This document shows, one piece after another, positions 41,979-50,490 of a stretch of DNA of 64,000 bases. The stretch is from positions 3,871,501 through 3,935,500 of the forward strand of contig NZ_CP011058.1 in assembly GCF_000961095.1 (NCBI RefSeq), read 5' to 3'. Source of the stretch: Paenibacillus beijingensis. Lineage in GTDB: Bacteria; Bacillota; Bacilli; Paenibacillales; Paenibacillaceae. The stretch's first letter is position 1; each line of letters begins with the position of its first letter. The notes below the pieces were generated by a model. The model saw only the letters and a program-made list of their open reading frames with translations. It made no database searches and had not been told where the DNA came from. The translations under genes were made by a program, and so were the position numbers.

Positions 41979-42935
41979 ATGACATTGCGCAAAGGGCGGA
42001 CGATTGTGGTCGGAACGAGGCAGAGCGCGCTTGCGCTGACCCAGACCGGCCAGGTTATCGACGGGCTGCGGGAGCTGTCGGCACGGCACGGGATGGATTA
42101 CAGCTTTGAAATCCGCAAAATCGTGACGAAGGGTGACCGGATCCTCGATGTGACGCTGTCGAAAGTAGGCGGCAAAGGTCTTTTTGTAAAAGAAATCGAG
42201 CAGGCGCTGCTTGATAAAGAGATCGATTTGGCGGTACACAGCATGAAGGACATGCCGTATGAGCTGCCGGAAGGGCTCATGAACGGAGCTGTTCCGAAAC
42301 GGATCGATCCGCGCGACTGCATCATTACACGCGGCGGCGAAGGGCTGGCCGAGCTGCCTCACGGAGCCAGAGTGGGGACGAGCAGCCTCAGGCGCGCCAG
42401 CCAGCTGCAGCACTACCGTCCGGATCTTCGTCTGGAACCGGTCCGGGGCAATATCGACTCGCGAATCCGCAAGCTGGAAACCGAAGGCTTCGATGCGATC
42501 GTGCTGGCGGCAGCTGGTCTTACGAGAATGGGCTGGCAGGAGAGGATGACGGCGCCGCTTGAGGTCGATGTTTGTCTGCCGGCCGTCGGGCAGGGGGCGC
42601 TTGGCATTGAATGCCGCCAGGAGGATACGGAAATCAGGGAACTGCTGTCGCTGTATAACGATCCGGAAACAGAGCTTGCCGTCCGTGCGGAACGCAGCTT
42701 TCTCGGCGCCCTGAACGGAGGCTGCCAAATTCCGATCGGCGCTTATGCGACGATAAGCGGGGGTTCGGAGGAAGAACCGGAGCTGCAGTTGACCGGTATG
42801 GTAGGCAATCCTGACGGAAGCACGGTATTAAAGGAAATGCGCCGCGGAACGGATCCGGAAGCGCTTGGGAAAGAAGTTGCGGATGCGCTCCGGGCGATAG
42901 GAGCGGATCGCATTTTGTCGGAAATTGGGGGATAA
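41979..42935 (+). CDS. hemC: porphobilinogen deaminase
   Basis: 318 residues, polymerising four porphobilinogens to hydroxymethylbilane. GTRQSALALTQT at the start, KVGGKGLFVKEIEQAL, HSMKDMP with the catalytic Asp, GTSSLRRASQL and RGNIDSR are present, and the dipyrromethane cofactor is held by Cys near 249 in NGGCQIPIGA. GAGGAGG precedes ATG. It is followed two bases later by the cobA-hemD fusion gene. Confidence 0.96.
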   Translation: MTLRKGRTIVVGTRQSALALTQTGQVIDGLRELSARHGMDYSFEIRKIVTKGDRILDVTLSKVGGKGLFVKEIEQALLDKEIDLAVHSMKDMPYELPEGLMNGAVPKRIDPRDCIITRGGEGLAELPHGARVGTSSLRRASQLQHYRPDLRLEPVRGNIDSRIRKLETEGFDAIVLAAAGLTRMGWQERMTAPLEVDVCLPAVGQGALGIECRQEDTEIRELLSLYNDPETELAVRAERSFLGALNGGCQIPIGAYATISGGSEEEPELQLTGMVGNPDGSTVLKEMRRGTDPEALGKEVADALRAIGADRILSEIGG

Positions 42936-42937
42936 AG

Positions 42938-44485
42938 ATGGATAAAGGGAAAGTGTTTCTGGTCGGCGCGGGCCCGGGAGATCCGAAGCTGATCACCGTC
43001 CGCGGACTGGAGTGTATCTCCTGCAGCGACGTCATCGTTTACGACCGGCTTGCCAGTCCGAGGCTGCTGAAGCATATGAAGCCGGGAGCGGAGAAAGTGT
43101 ATGTGGGCAAGCTGCCCGACCGCCATACGATGAAGCAGGAAGATATCAATCAGCTGCTGGTCGATCTGGCGCTGCAAGGCCGAACGGTGACGCGGCTGAA
43201 AGGCGGCGACCCGACGATTTTCGGCCGGGTGGGGGAAGAAGCGGAGCTGCTGCAGGAGAATGGGATCGAGTTCGAAATCGTCCCGGGCATTACGTCGGCG
43301 ATCGCGGTTCCCGCTTATGCCGGCATCCCCGTTACGCATCGGGATTTGGCTTCGTCGCTGTCGATCATTACCGGTCATGAAAGTCCGGACAAGCTGGACC
43401 GTTCCATCCACTGGGACAAAGTGACGAACGCGACCGGAACGCTTATTTTTCTGATGGGCATCGCCAAGATCGGATACATTAGCGAGCAGCTGATCCGCTA
43501 CGGCAAATCGCCGCAAACGCCGGTCGCGCTCATCCGCTGGGGAACCCGTCCCGAGCAGGAGACGCTTGTCGGCACGCTGGAGACGATTGAACGCCAAGTG
43601 AAGGAAGCGAATTTCCAGCCGCCGGCGGTCATCGTCGTAGGTGAAGTGGTGAACCAGCGCGAGCAGTTAAAATGGTACGAAAACAAACCGTTGTTTGGGA
43701 CGCGTGTGCTCGTCACGCGCGCGCGCGCGCAGGCCAGCGAGCTGTGCGACCGCATTGAAGCGCTTGGAGGAGAGCCGTGCGAATATCCCGTTATCGATGT
43801 GCGGGAGCCGGAAAGTCCGCAGGCGGCGCTTGCGATCCGGGAGGCGCTCGCCGATCCGCAGCGCTACGACTGGATCATGTTTACGAGCGTGAACGGAGTC
43901 GAGTACTTCTTCCGCTGGCTGAAACGGCTGGGCGTCGATATCCGCGCGTTCCACCGCGCGCGGATCGCGGCTGTCGGTCCGAAGACGGCAGAAGCACTCG
44001 AAGCACGCGGTCTTTGCGTCGATTCGCTGCCGTTCAAGTTTCAAGCGGACGGTTTGCTGGACAGCTTGGCGGATCATATTGAGCCCGGACAAACCGCTCT
44101 TCTGCCCCGCGGCGATTTGGCGCGGGAGACGCTGCCCGCAGCGCTGGATCAGCGGGGCGTAAAATCGGTAACCGTCGACGTCTACGAAACGGTGCTTGCC
44201 GATGCGCAGGATGTGTTCGCGCTTGAATGGCTGCGGAACAAGGAGGTCCATGTCGTTACGTTCACCAGCTCCTCTACCGTTACGAATCTGATGGAACTGC
44301 TGCGGCGCAGCGGCGTCGATAATCCTGCCGAGCTGCTGCAGGGTGCCGAAATCGCCTGCATTGGACCGGTAACGGCCCGTACGGCCAAGGAAGCCGGCTT
44401 GACGGTGACGATCGAGCCGCAGGAGGCGACCATCGACGGGCTCGTCGCCGCAATTGCGGCGCGGCGGGCGGAAATGCGGTTATAA
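42938..44485 (+). CDS. cobA-hemD: fused uroporphyrinogen-III C-methyltransferase / uroporphyrinogen-III synthase
   Basis: 515 residues, two enzymes in one chain. Residues 1-245 are CobA/SUMT: VGAGPGDPKLITVRGL, VYDRLAS, RLKGGDPTIFGR, PGITSAIAVPAYAGIPVTHR. It methylates uroporphyrinogen III to precorrin-2. Residues about 255-515 are HemD: RVLVTRARAQASELCDRIEALGG cut short here, FTSVNGVEYF, AVGPKTAEALEARG and CIGPVTARTAKEAGL. It closes hydroxymethylbilane. The fusion channels HemC product towards both siroheme and heme. In B. subtilis hemD is separate. Confidence 0.94.
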   Translation: MDKGKVFLVGAGPGDPKLITVRGLECISCSDVIVYDRLASPRLLKHMKPGAEKVYVGKLPDRHTMKQEDINQLLVDLALQGRTVTRLKGGDPTIFGRVGEEAELLQENGIEFEIVPGITSAIAVPAYAGIPVTHRDLASSLSIITGHESPDKLDRSIHWDKVTNATGTLIFLMGIAKIGYISEQLIRYGKSPQTPVALIRWGTRPEQETLVGTLETIERQVKEANFQPPAVIVVGEVVNQREQLKWYENKPLFGTRVLVTRARAQASELCDRIEALGGEPCEYPVIDVREPESPQAALAIREALADPQRYDWIMFTSVNGVEYFFRWLKRLGVDIRAFHRARIAAVGPKTAEALEARGLCVDSLPFKFQADGLLDSLADHIEPGQTALLPRGDLARETLPAALDQRGVKSVTVDVYETVLADAQDVFALEWLRNKEVHVVTFTSSSTVTNLMELLRRSGVDNPAELLQGAEIACIGPVTARTAKEAGLTVTIEPQEATIDGLVAAIAARRAEMRL

Positions 44486-44616
44486 GACGGGATAGGCCGG
44501 AAGCTTTTTTTGCCGAATCACATCCGAAGCTACCGATGCTGTCTTCATCAGTGACGACAGTTTCGTGAACATATAGAAGTTTGTCTTTGTGCAAAAGCGA
44601 TTAGGAGGTCAACGCT

Positions 44617-45603
44617 ATGAACTTTCCAACCGTAAGACACCGCCGGCTGCGCCGGACCGCCGCGCTGAGAGGTCTCGTGCGTGAAACGGTATTGACGCTT
44701 AACGATCTCATTTATCCGATTTACGTTACGTATGGTTCGGACATTAAGGATGAAATCTCTTCGATGCCCGGTGTGTACCGTTTTTCACTGGACAGACTCG
44801 AAGCGGAAATCCGCGAAATCGTAGACGCCGGCATTACGTCCATCATGATATTCGGCATTCCGGAACATAAGGATGCGGTCGGAACGAGCGCCTATGATCC
44901 GAACGGAATCGTGCAGGAAGCGACGCGCAAGGTGAAGGAGTGGGCTCCGGATCTCGTCGTTATTGCCGACACCTGTCTGTGCCAATATACGGACCACGGC
45001 CACTGCGGGATCGTTCATCGCAACGAAAGGACCGGAGAGGCGGAAGTCGACAATGACGCTTCGCTTGCACTGCTTGTGCGCACCGCCGTCTCCCAGGCCC
45101 AGGCGGGCGCCGATATGATCGCGCCGTCCAACATGATGGACGGGTTCGTGCTGTCCATCCGCGCCGGACTGGATGAAGCGGGGTTCGCCGACATTCCGAT
45201 TCTTTCTTATTCGGTTAAATATTCGTCGGCCTACTACGGCCCGTTCCGGGAGGCTGCCCATTCCGCGCCGCAGTACGGCGACCGCAAGTCGTATCAGATG
45301 GACCCCGCCAATTTGCGGGAAGCGCTGCGCGAAGCGGAGTCGGACATCGCCGAAGGGGCGGACATGCTGATGGTAAAACCGGCTCTCGCCTATTTGGATG
45401 TCATACGCGCGCTGAAAGAAAATTTCGATCTTCCCGTAGCCGCCTACAACGTAAGCGGCGAGTATGCAATGGTGAAGGCGGCTAGCGCAAACGGCTGGAT
45501 CGACGAAAAGTCGATCGTGATGGAGTCGCTTCTCGGCATGAAACGCGCGGGCGCCGATTTGATCATTACGTACCACGCGAAGGACGTCGCCCGCTGGCTG
45601 TAG
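44617..45603 (+). CDS. hemB: delta-aminolevulinic acid dehydratase (porphobilinogen synthase)
   Basis: 328 residues, condensing two 5-aminolevulinates. The N-terminal arm is RHRRLRRTAALRGLVRET; the zinc-site segment is DTCLCQYTDHGHCG (about 118-131), which has the Cys set of zinc enzymes. Schiff-base lysines lie in YSVKYSS (about 200) and MLMVKPAL (about 252). GCGATTAGGAGG precedes ATG. The 131 bases before it contain no hairpin worth naming. Confidence 0.96.
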   Translation: MNFPTVRHRRLRRTAALRGLVRETVLTLNDLIYPIYVTYGSDIKDEISSMPGVYRFSLDRLEAEIREIVDAGITSIMIFGIPEHKDAVGTSAYDPNGIVQEATRKVKEWAPDLVVIADTCLCQYTDHGHCGIVHRNERTGEAEVDNDASLALLVRTAVSQAQAGADMIAPSNMMDGFVLSIRAGLDEAGFADIPILSYSVKYSSAYYGPFREAAHSAPQYGDRKSYQMDPANLREALREAESDIAEGADMLMVKPALAYLDVIRALKENFDLPVAAYNVSGEYAMVKAASANGWIDEKSIVMESLLGMKRAGADLIITYHAKDVARWL

Positions 45604-45608
45604 AAGAT

Positions 45609-45645
45609 AGGCTTACGAAGTGGTTTTGCTTCGCAAAAACTTAAG
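45609..45645 (+). repeat. dispersed hairpin repeat, copy A
   Basis: GCTTACGAAGTGG followed by TTTTGC-TTC-GCAAAA. It stands in tandem with copy B, just after hemB, and differs from B mainly in a shorter hairpin. Confidence 0.7.
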
Positions 45646-45685
45646 CTTATGCTTACGATGTGGTTTTGCCTCCGGCAAAACCTTT
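45646..45685 (+). repeat. dispersed hairpin repeat, copy B
   Basis: CTTATGCTTACGATGTGG followed by the perfect hairpin TTTTGCC-TCC-GGCAAAA and CCT, ending directly at the TAGGAGGG of hemL. Its 38-bp core is nearly identical to copy C at 23388-23426, which sits at the same place before the yihY ribosome-binding site. Confidence 0.75.
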
Positions 45686-45697
45686 AGGAGGGATCAT

Positions 45698-46999
45698 ATG
45701 ATCGGACAGATAGGCAGAAAAAAGGACGACCGGTCGCGGGAAGCGTTTGAGAAAGCGAAACGCGTTATTCCCGGCGGCGTCAACAGTCCGGTGCGCGCGT
45801 TCAAATCGGTCGGACTGACGCCGGTTTACGTGGAGCGCGGAGAAGGCTGCACGGTTTACGATATTGACGGAAACCGGTATATCGACTATGTCGGTTCGTG
45901 GGGACCGCTCATTATGGGCCATGCCCATCCTGAAGTTGTGGAGGCGCTGAAGAAGACGGCGGAAAAAGGAACGAGCTTCGGCGCGCCGACGGAGCTGGAA
46001 ACGCTGATGGCCGAGCTCGTTTGCGAGCGCGTTCCTTCCTGCGACATCGTGCGGATGGTCAACTCCGGCACGGAGGCGACGATGAGCGCCCTGCGGCTGG
46101 CGCGCGGCTATACCGGACGGAGCAAAATTTTGAAATTCGAAGGCTCGTACCACGGCCATGCCGACAGTCTGCTCATTAAAGCGGGTTCCGGCGTCGCGAC
46201 GCTCGGTCTTCCGGACAGCCCCGGCGTTCCCGAAACGATTGCGGCGCATACGATTACCGTTCCATACAACGACCTTGAATCAGTCAAGCTCGCGTTTGAG
46301 AAGTTCGGCGAGCAGATCGCCTGTATTATCGTCGAGCCGGTTGCCGGCAACATGGGCGTCGTGCCGCCGCTGCCGGGATTTCTGCAGGGCCTGCGCGATG
46401 TGACGGAGAAGTACGGCACTCTGCTTATTTTTGACGAGGTGATGACGGGGTTCCGCGTCGACTATCATTGCGCGCAAGGTTTGTACGGCATAACGCCGGA
46501 TTTGACCTGCCTCGGCAAAGTGATCGGCGGCGGTCTTCCGGTCGGCGCTTACGGCGGAAAAAGGGAAATTATGGAGCGGATGGCGCCGGCGGGGCCGATT
46601 TATCAAGCCGGCACGCTGTCGGGCAATCCGCTCGCAATGGCGGCCGGATATACGACGCTGAAGCTGCTGACGCCGCAGACGTATGAGCTGCTCGAGCGGC
46701 TGTCCGTGCAGCTGCAGGCCGGATTCGAGCACAACGCCCGCAAGATCGGCATCCCCGTAACGATCAACAGGGTAGGCTCAATGATTTGTCCTTTCTTTAC
46801 GGAGCAGCATGTCATCAACTACGACATCGCCCGGACATCGGACCTGGAACGGTTCAAAAACTATTTTGGCGCGATGCTGGAGCTTGGAGTAAGCGTCGCC
46901 CCATCCCAGTTCGAAGGCATGTTCATGTCGGCTGTGCATACGCCGGAAATTGTGGATCAGACGATCGCTGCGCATGATAAAGCGCTGCGCCGCCTGTAA
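45698..46999 (+). CDS. hemL: glutamate-1-semialdehyde 2,1-aminomutase
   Basis: 433 residues, a PLP enzyme turning glutamate-1-semialdehyde into 5-aminolevulinate. Motifs: IPGGVNSPVRAFK, the gating region NSGTEATMSALRLARG, YHGHAD, the IFDEVMTGFR Asp and PLP Lys near 273 in CLGKVIGGGLPVGAYGG. The open frame begins at 45620, but ATG 45698 follows AGGAGGG at five bases and matches the family start (about 10 residues before REAFEKAK). It is the last tetrapyrrole gene of the operon; a hairpin repeat separates it from hemB. Confidence 0.95.
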   Translation: MIGQIGRKKDDRSREAFEKAKRVIPGGVNSPVRAFKSVGLTPVYVERGEGCTVYDIDGNRYIDYVGSWGPLIMGHAHPEVVEALKKTAEKGTSFGAPTELETLMAELVCERVPSCDIVRMVNSGTEATMSALRLARGYTGRSKILKFEGSYHGHADSLLIKAGSGVATLGLPDSPGVPETIAAHTITVPYNDLESVKLAFEKFGEQIACIIVEPVAGNMGVVPPLPGFLQGLRDVTEKYGTLLIFDEVMTGFRVDYHCAQGLYGITPDLTCLGKVIGGGLPVGAYGGKREIMERMAPAGPIYQAGTLSGNPLAMAAGYTTLKLLTPQTYELLERLSVQLQAGFEHNARKIGIPVTINRVGSMICPFFTEQHVINYDIARTSDLERFKNYFGAMLELGVSVAPSQFEGMFMSAVHTPEIVDQTIAAHDKALRRL

Positions 47000-47016
47000 C
47001 GAAAGGCGGACAGGGC

Positions 47017-48168
47017 ATGTTTGATTACAGCCAGGCGCTCCGGAAAGGGGAATGGCTGGAAATACCGCTTTCCGCCCTAGCGCTAACCGGATCGGAATCA
47101 AAAGGAGCGGCAGTGCCCGCAGGTTTAAGCAATCCGGACGAAGGAGCGGTCCAGTCTGAACCCGAAAGCCGTCCGGACGAGGAAGTCGGCCCGTCCGAAG
47201 CCGGAAGCGATGAGCGCGAGGGAGCCGCTCCGCTTGGGGCCGGAAGCCACCCGCACGAAGTGCGGCAGAGGCTTCTGGCCCTCTCTTTGTTTCCGGCAAA
47301 ATGGATCAACCGTCTGTTTTCGGTCGGCGGCATACGTCTGGAAGGAGAGACGGTGCGCCTGCTGGCGTTTCCGGCGGCGAATCCCGCCGCCGACCCGCTG
47401 TATCGCCAGGCAGCGGAAGCGCTACGCGAACTGAAGCGGAGGGAGGAGAAGCCGGGCAGTAACGGCCGACCGGACAAATCCGGCAGCTTGAAAGCGGCCG
47501 GCGCCGCAATCGTTCCCATTCTGTACCAAGACGATTACTGCATGGTACTCGATAAGCCGGCCGGAATGCCCGTGCATGCTTCTTTTCCCGGACAGCGGGG
47601 AACGCTGGACGAAGCGGCGGCGCTGCACTGCCTGCTTGCGGGTGACCCGCTGCCTGTACGGCATGTGCACCGGCTCGATGAGGATACGTCGGGACCGGTT
47701 CTTTACACGAAAAACGATCTTTCCCAGCTGCGGCTCGATGAAGAGATGCGGCATAAACGCATTGACCGGCAGTACATCGCGCTTGTGGAAGGGATTCCCG
47801 CGCGCAGCCGGGGGACGGTCCGCGCTCCGATCGGCAAGGACCGGCACCACCGCTCGCGCCGGCGGGTACATCCGGGTGGCGATGAAGCCGTTACCCATTA
47901 CGAAGTGGCGGAACGGTTTGCCGCCGCCGCTCTGCTGAGGCTTCGCCTGGAAACGGGCCGGACCCATCAGATCCGGGTTCATATGAGCCATCTGGGACAT
48001 CCTCTGATCGGCGATACGCTGTACGGAGGAAGCGCAGGTCTGCTCGGACATCAGGCGCTGCACGGCGAAAAAATCATTTTCACCCACCCGCTCTCCGGTG
48101 ACCGGATGGAAATCGTTTCACCCGTACCGGAATGGTTTGAAGCGGTCCGTTCGCGTTTGAAGGGTTAA
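47017..48168 (+). CDS. RluA-family pseudouridine synthase
   Basis: 383 residues. Catalytic domain about 165-375: VLDKPAGMPVHAS, HRLDEDTSG with the catalytic Asp (about 220), RQYIALVEG, LETGRTHQIRVHMSHLGHPLIGDTLYG. An S4-like RNA-binding segment is seen at about 82-115. Residues about 25-80 form a low-complexity acidic insert (PDEGAVQSEPESRPDEEVG) not usual for the family. The target uridine in rRNA or tRNA cannot be told. It lies 17 bases after hemL. Confidence 0.88.
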   Translation: MFDYSQALRKGEWLEIPLSALALTGSESKGAAVPAGLSNPDEGAVQSEPESRPDEEVGPSEAGSDEREGAAPLGAGSHPHEVRQRLLALSLFPAKWINRLFSVGGIRLEGETVRLLAFPAANPAADPLYRQAAEALRELKRREEKPGSNGRPDKSGSLKAAGAAIVPILYQDDYCMVLDKPAGMPVHASFPGQRGTLDEAAALHCLLAGDPLPVRHVHRLDEDTSGPVLYTKNDLSQLRLDEEMRHKRIDRQYIALVEGIPARSRGTVRAPIGKDRHHRSRRRVHPGGDEAVTHYEVAERFAAAALLRLRLETGRTHQIRVHMSHLGHPLIGDTLYGGSAGLLGHQALHGEKIIFTHPLSGDRMEIVSPVPEWFEAVRSRLKG

Positions 48169-48261
48169 TTCATAGTCATGCCGTGCTTCTCCCTGCCATA
48201 TAGATAGATAGTGAATGATATTATAGCCCAAGCATTCAGCAGGGGAAGGGAGGATTGAAGC

Positions 48262-49818
48262 ATGACGGATCAAAGTAACGGGCTGCGCTTCGACGTTTAC
48301 GAACGCGTTCATTTGCCGGATGAAGTCCCCGCTATCGAGGAACTTGAGGAAATTGAGCTCGTTCCCCGCATCCAGGTAGTGCAGCAGGGTAATCAGGCGC
48401 TGCTCAAGGGGCAGCTTCTGCTGCGCGGCGTCTACAGGACGCTGGAGAGCGAGACGTCCCCGCAGACGATGGAGCACCGCATTCCGGTCGAAATTACGCT
48501 TCCTATGAACCGTATTGAACGGCTCGACGATATTTCCGTGGAAATCGATAACTTTGATGTCGATCTGCTCTCGGTCAGAACGCTCAATATTACAGGTGTG
48601 CTGTCGCTTCTCGGGATAAAAATGGAGGGGGCGCCCGAACCGGATCCTTCGTGGCAGGAGGAGCCGTTTACCGTCGTACACCGGCGGGATCCGGATTTTT
48701 TGCCGGACAATGCCGGGGCGGGAGCGGCAAGCGTCTTTCCGAATCCGGCAGCGGACGATGCTGCTTGGGGTGCGGCGCGGAGAGCTGCGGCGGAACCGGG
48801 TGCCGACTATGAGGGCGCTCAGCCGTATAAAGCGTATGCGGCGCCGCCGCAAACAGCAGGCTTGCACAGTGCGCCGCAGCCGTCTTTCAGGCAGCCGGCA
48901 GCGCCGGATCCGGAGGCGTATTGGCCGGTGGAGCGGCCTGCAGCCGAGCTTGCAAGGCCGCAAGCGGATCGGCCGCCGCACCAAACGGCCGCGGCGGATG
49001 CTTATGCGCAGCCGTCTTTTCCTGCATGGACGCAGCAGCTGCAGCAGGCGATACGTCCGCAGCCGCCGCACGAGCCGGTGACGGAACCGTTTGCCGGGGA
49101 AGCGGAAAGCCATTCCGATATATCTGCCGGGTATACGAGTTATCCGGAGAAGGACAGGGAGCCCGAACCCCAAGGATGGGAGCTGCTGTCCGGGGGAGCG
49201 GATGCACAGCTATATAATGAGCCTGAAGAAGAGGATCAATACCAGGATGTACCGGATCGTGCGGAAGCGGAGGCGTACTTTCATTCCGTAGCCGGAGCAT
49301 ATGCGGAACAAACGGAAGGTGCGGATCAACGGCCGGATGAAGATGAGGCGGAGGAGGAGCCGGTTTATTTTTCCCCGTTCTTTACGGAGCCTGAGGCGTC
49401 GTTCGCCGCAGCTCCGCCGGATAACGAAAAACAGGAGATGCGGGTAGCGGTCGGCAGCAAGAAGCCGCACCAACCGCAGGAGCCCGCGCGGAGGGAACAA
49501 AGCGGATTCGGCTTTAAATCGCTGCTTGCTTCCAGCAGGCGCGAGCAGGAAGCAAGGCAGGCCGCGGAGCAGTACGCCAGCCGGCTCGCTTTGGAGGAAG
49601 AAACAAGCGGCGGAGAAGATATTGAATGGAAAAGTCTGTTTTTGGGGCGTTTCGGCGAGGAGGACGAATTCCGCAAAGTCCGGCTGTGCATTGTACAGAG
49701 GGAGGAGACGCTCGATCAGATCGCGGAGCGTTATCAGCTCAATCCGCGTGAAATCGCGCTGTACAACCGTCTCTCCAATCAGAGCGTCGCCCAGGGACAG
49801 GTGCTCTACATTCCTTGA
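48262..49818 (+). CDS. spoVID: stage VI sporulation protein D (SpoVID), LysM domain
   Basis: 518 residues. SpoVID recruits coat proteins to the forespore surface and encases the spore. The conserved N-terminal domain (about 1-130; RFDVYERVHLPDEVPAIEELEEIEL, LLKGQLLLRGVY) is followed by about 330 residues of low-complexity Pro/Ala/Glu sequence and a C-terminal LysM domain (about 470-518; VQREETLDQIAERYQLNPREI, LYIP end). This architecture and the place after the hem operon match B. subtilis. Expected under sigma-E, but I could not fix its promoter in the 93-base gap. Confidence 0.88.
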   Translation: MTDQSNGLRFDVYERVHLPDEVPAIEELEEIELVPRIQVVQQGNQALLKGQLLLRGVYRTLESETSPQTMEHRIPVEITLPMNRIERLDDISVEIDNFDVDLLSVRTLNITGVLSLLGIKMEGAPEPDPSWQEEPFTVVHRRDPDFLPDNAGAGAASVFPNPAADDAAWGAARRAAAEPGADYEGAQPYKAYAAPPQTAGLHSAPQPSFRQPAAPDPEAYWPVERPAAELARPQADRPPHQTAAADAYAQPSFPAWTQQLQQAIRPQPPHEPVTEPFAGEAESHSDISAGYTSYPEKDREPEPQGWELLSGGADAQLYNEPEEEDQYQDVPDRAEAEAYFHSVAGAYAEQTEGADQRPDEDEAEEEPVYFSPFFTEPEASFAAAPPDNEKQEMRVAVGSKKPHQPQEPARREQSGFGFKSLLASSRREQEARQAAEQYASRLALEEETSGGEDIEWKSLFLGRFGEEDEFRKVRLCIVQREETLDQIAERYQLNPREIALYNRLSNQSVAQGQVLYIP

Positions 49819-49901
49819 CTTCGCAGCGCAGCGAAAGTTGTCCGGCGCTCTGAACATCCGCCTCCGCCTTGAACCGGGGCTGCTCCCTTATTGCTTGCGA
49901 C

Positions 49902-49937
49902 GGCGTTTTCCAAATGGAAAACGCCTTTTTTATTTTT
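49902..49937 (+). terminator. terminator of spoVID
   Basis: GGCGTTTTC (49902-49910) and GAAAACGCC enclose CAAATG and are followed by TTTTTTATTTTT. Confidence 0.88.
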
Positions 49938-50029
49938 GGGCGTTCCAATAAGAAGGCGCATCAACGATCCGCTTCCGTTTTTTCATGTGGATGATGTCCG
50001 CTTGGCGGGCCCAATATCGCGCGGTCAGG

Positions 50030-50058
50030 TTGACTGAACGGCTCAATAACGGTAAAAT
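50030..50058 (+). promoter_or_regulatory. SigA promoter of valS
   Basis: -35 TTGACT (50030-50035), 17-base spacer, -10 TAAAAT (50053-50058); the start is near 50065, at the beginning of the T-box leader. Confidence 0.75.
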
Positions 50059-50064
50059 AGACAT

Positions 50065-50352
50065 AATCTTATGTTGATCTCAACAACGTTGATGGGGAAG
50101 AGCCGGCAGATGAGCCTTCAGAGAGCAAAACCGTGTATGCTGTGAGGTTTTGCAGGATATCGCTGCGGCAGGTCGCCCCGGAGTTGCCCGCCGTACTGCA
50201 GCGTTTAAACGTGTGATGCCTGCGTACCGGCCGGCCGGCAGCAGCCGTTATCTGTTCAGAGTGCCGTTCTCCCGGAAAGGGACACGGAACAAAGGTGGTA
50301 CCACGGAAGATAACCTTTCGTCCTTTGCTATAGGGGCGAGAGGTTTTTTTAT
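50065..50352 (+). promoter_or_regulatory. T-box riboswitch (valine)
   Basis: The T-box sequence AACAAAGGTGGTACCACGG lies at 50288-50306, followed by a terminator CCTTTCGTCC...GGGGCGAGAGG with a T run (50314-50350). Upstream stem I elements include AGAGAG at about 50120. Uncharged tRNA-Val should pair with a specifier codon and with TGG of the T-box to stabilise the antiterminator. A GTC at 50172-50174 is a candidate specifier, not proven. The valine assignment rests on the downstream valS. Confidence 0.92.
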
Positions 50353-50490
50353 TTTTCAAAATCTAGCAAAGTTCACGTTTCATGCCTGACCTTTCTTAGA
50401 TTTCACCGCGAAACTATTGCTGGCCCGTATAAGACGGCGGCTGCAGTTTCCGCTTGCAAGCTACAATTACTCATAGTGAGGATGAACGCG

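Noticed and set aside
44486..44616. Terminator between cobA-hemD and hemB
   Set aside because: A T7 run follows a GGCCGG segment at about 44498-44512, but no matching upstream arm forms a stem.
48169..48261. Sigma-E promoter for spoVID
   Set aside because: Expected by homology, but no -35/-10 pair with acceptable spacing could be fitted in the gap.
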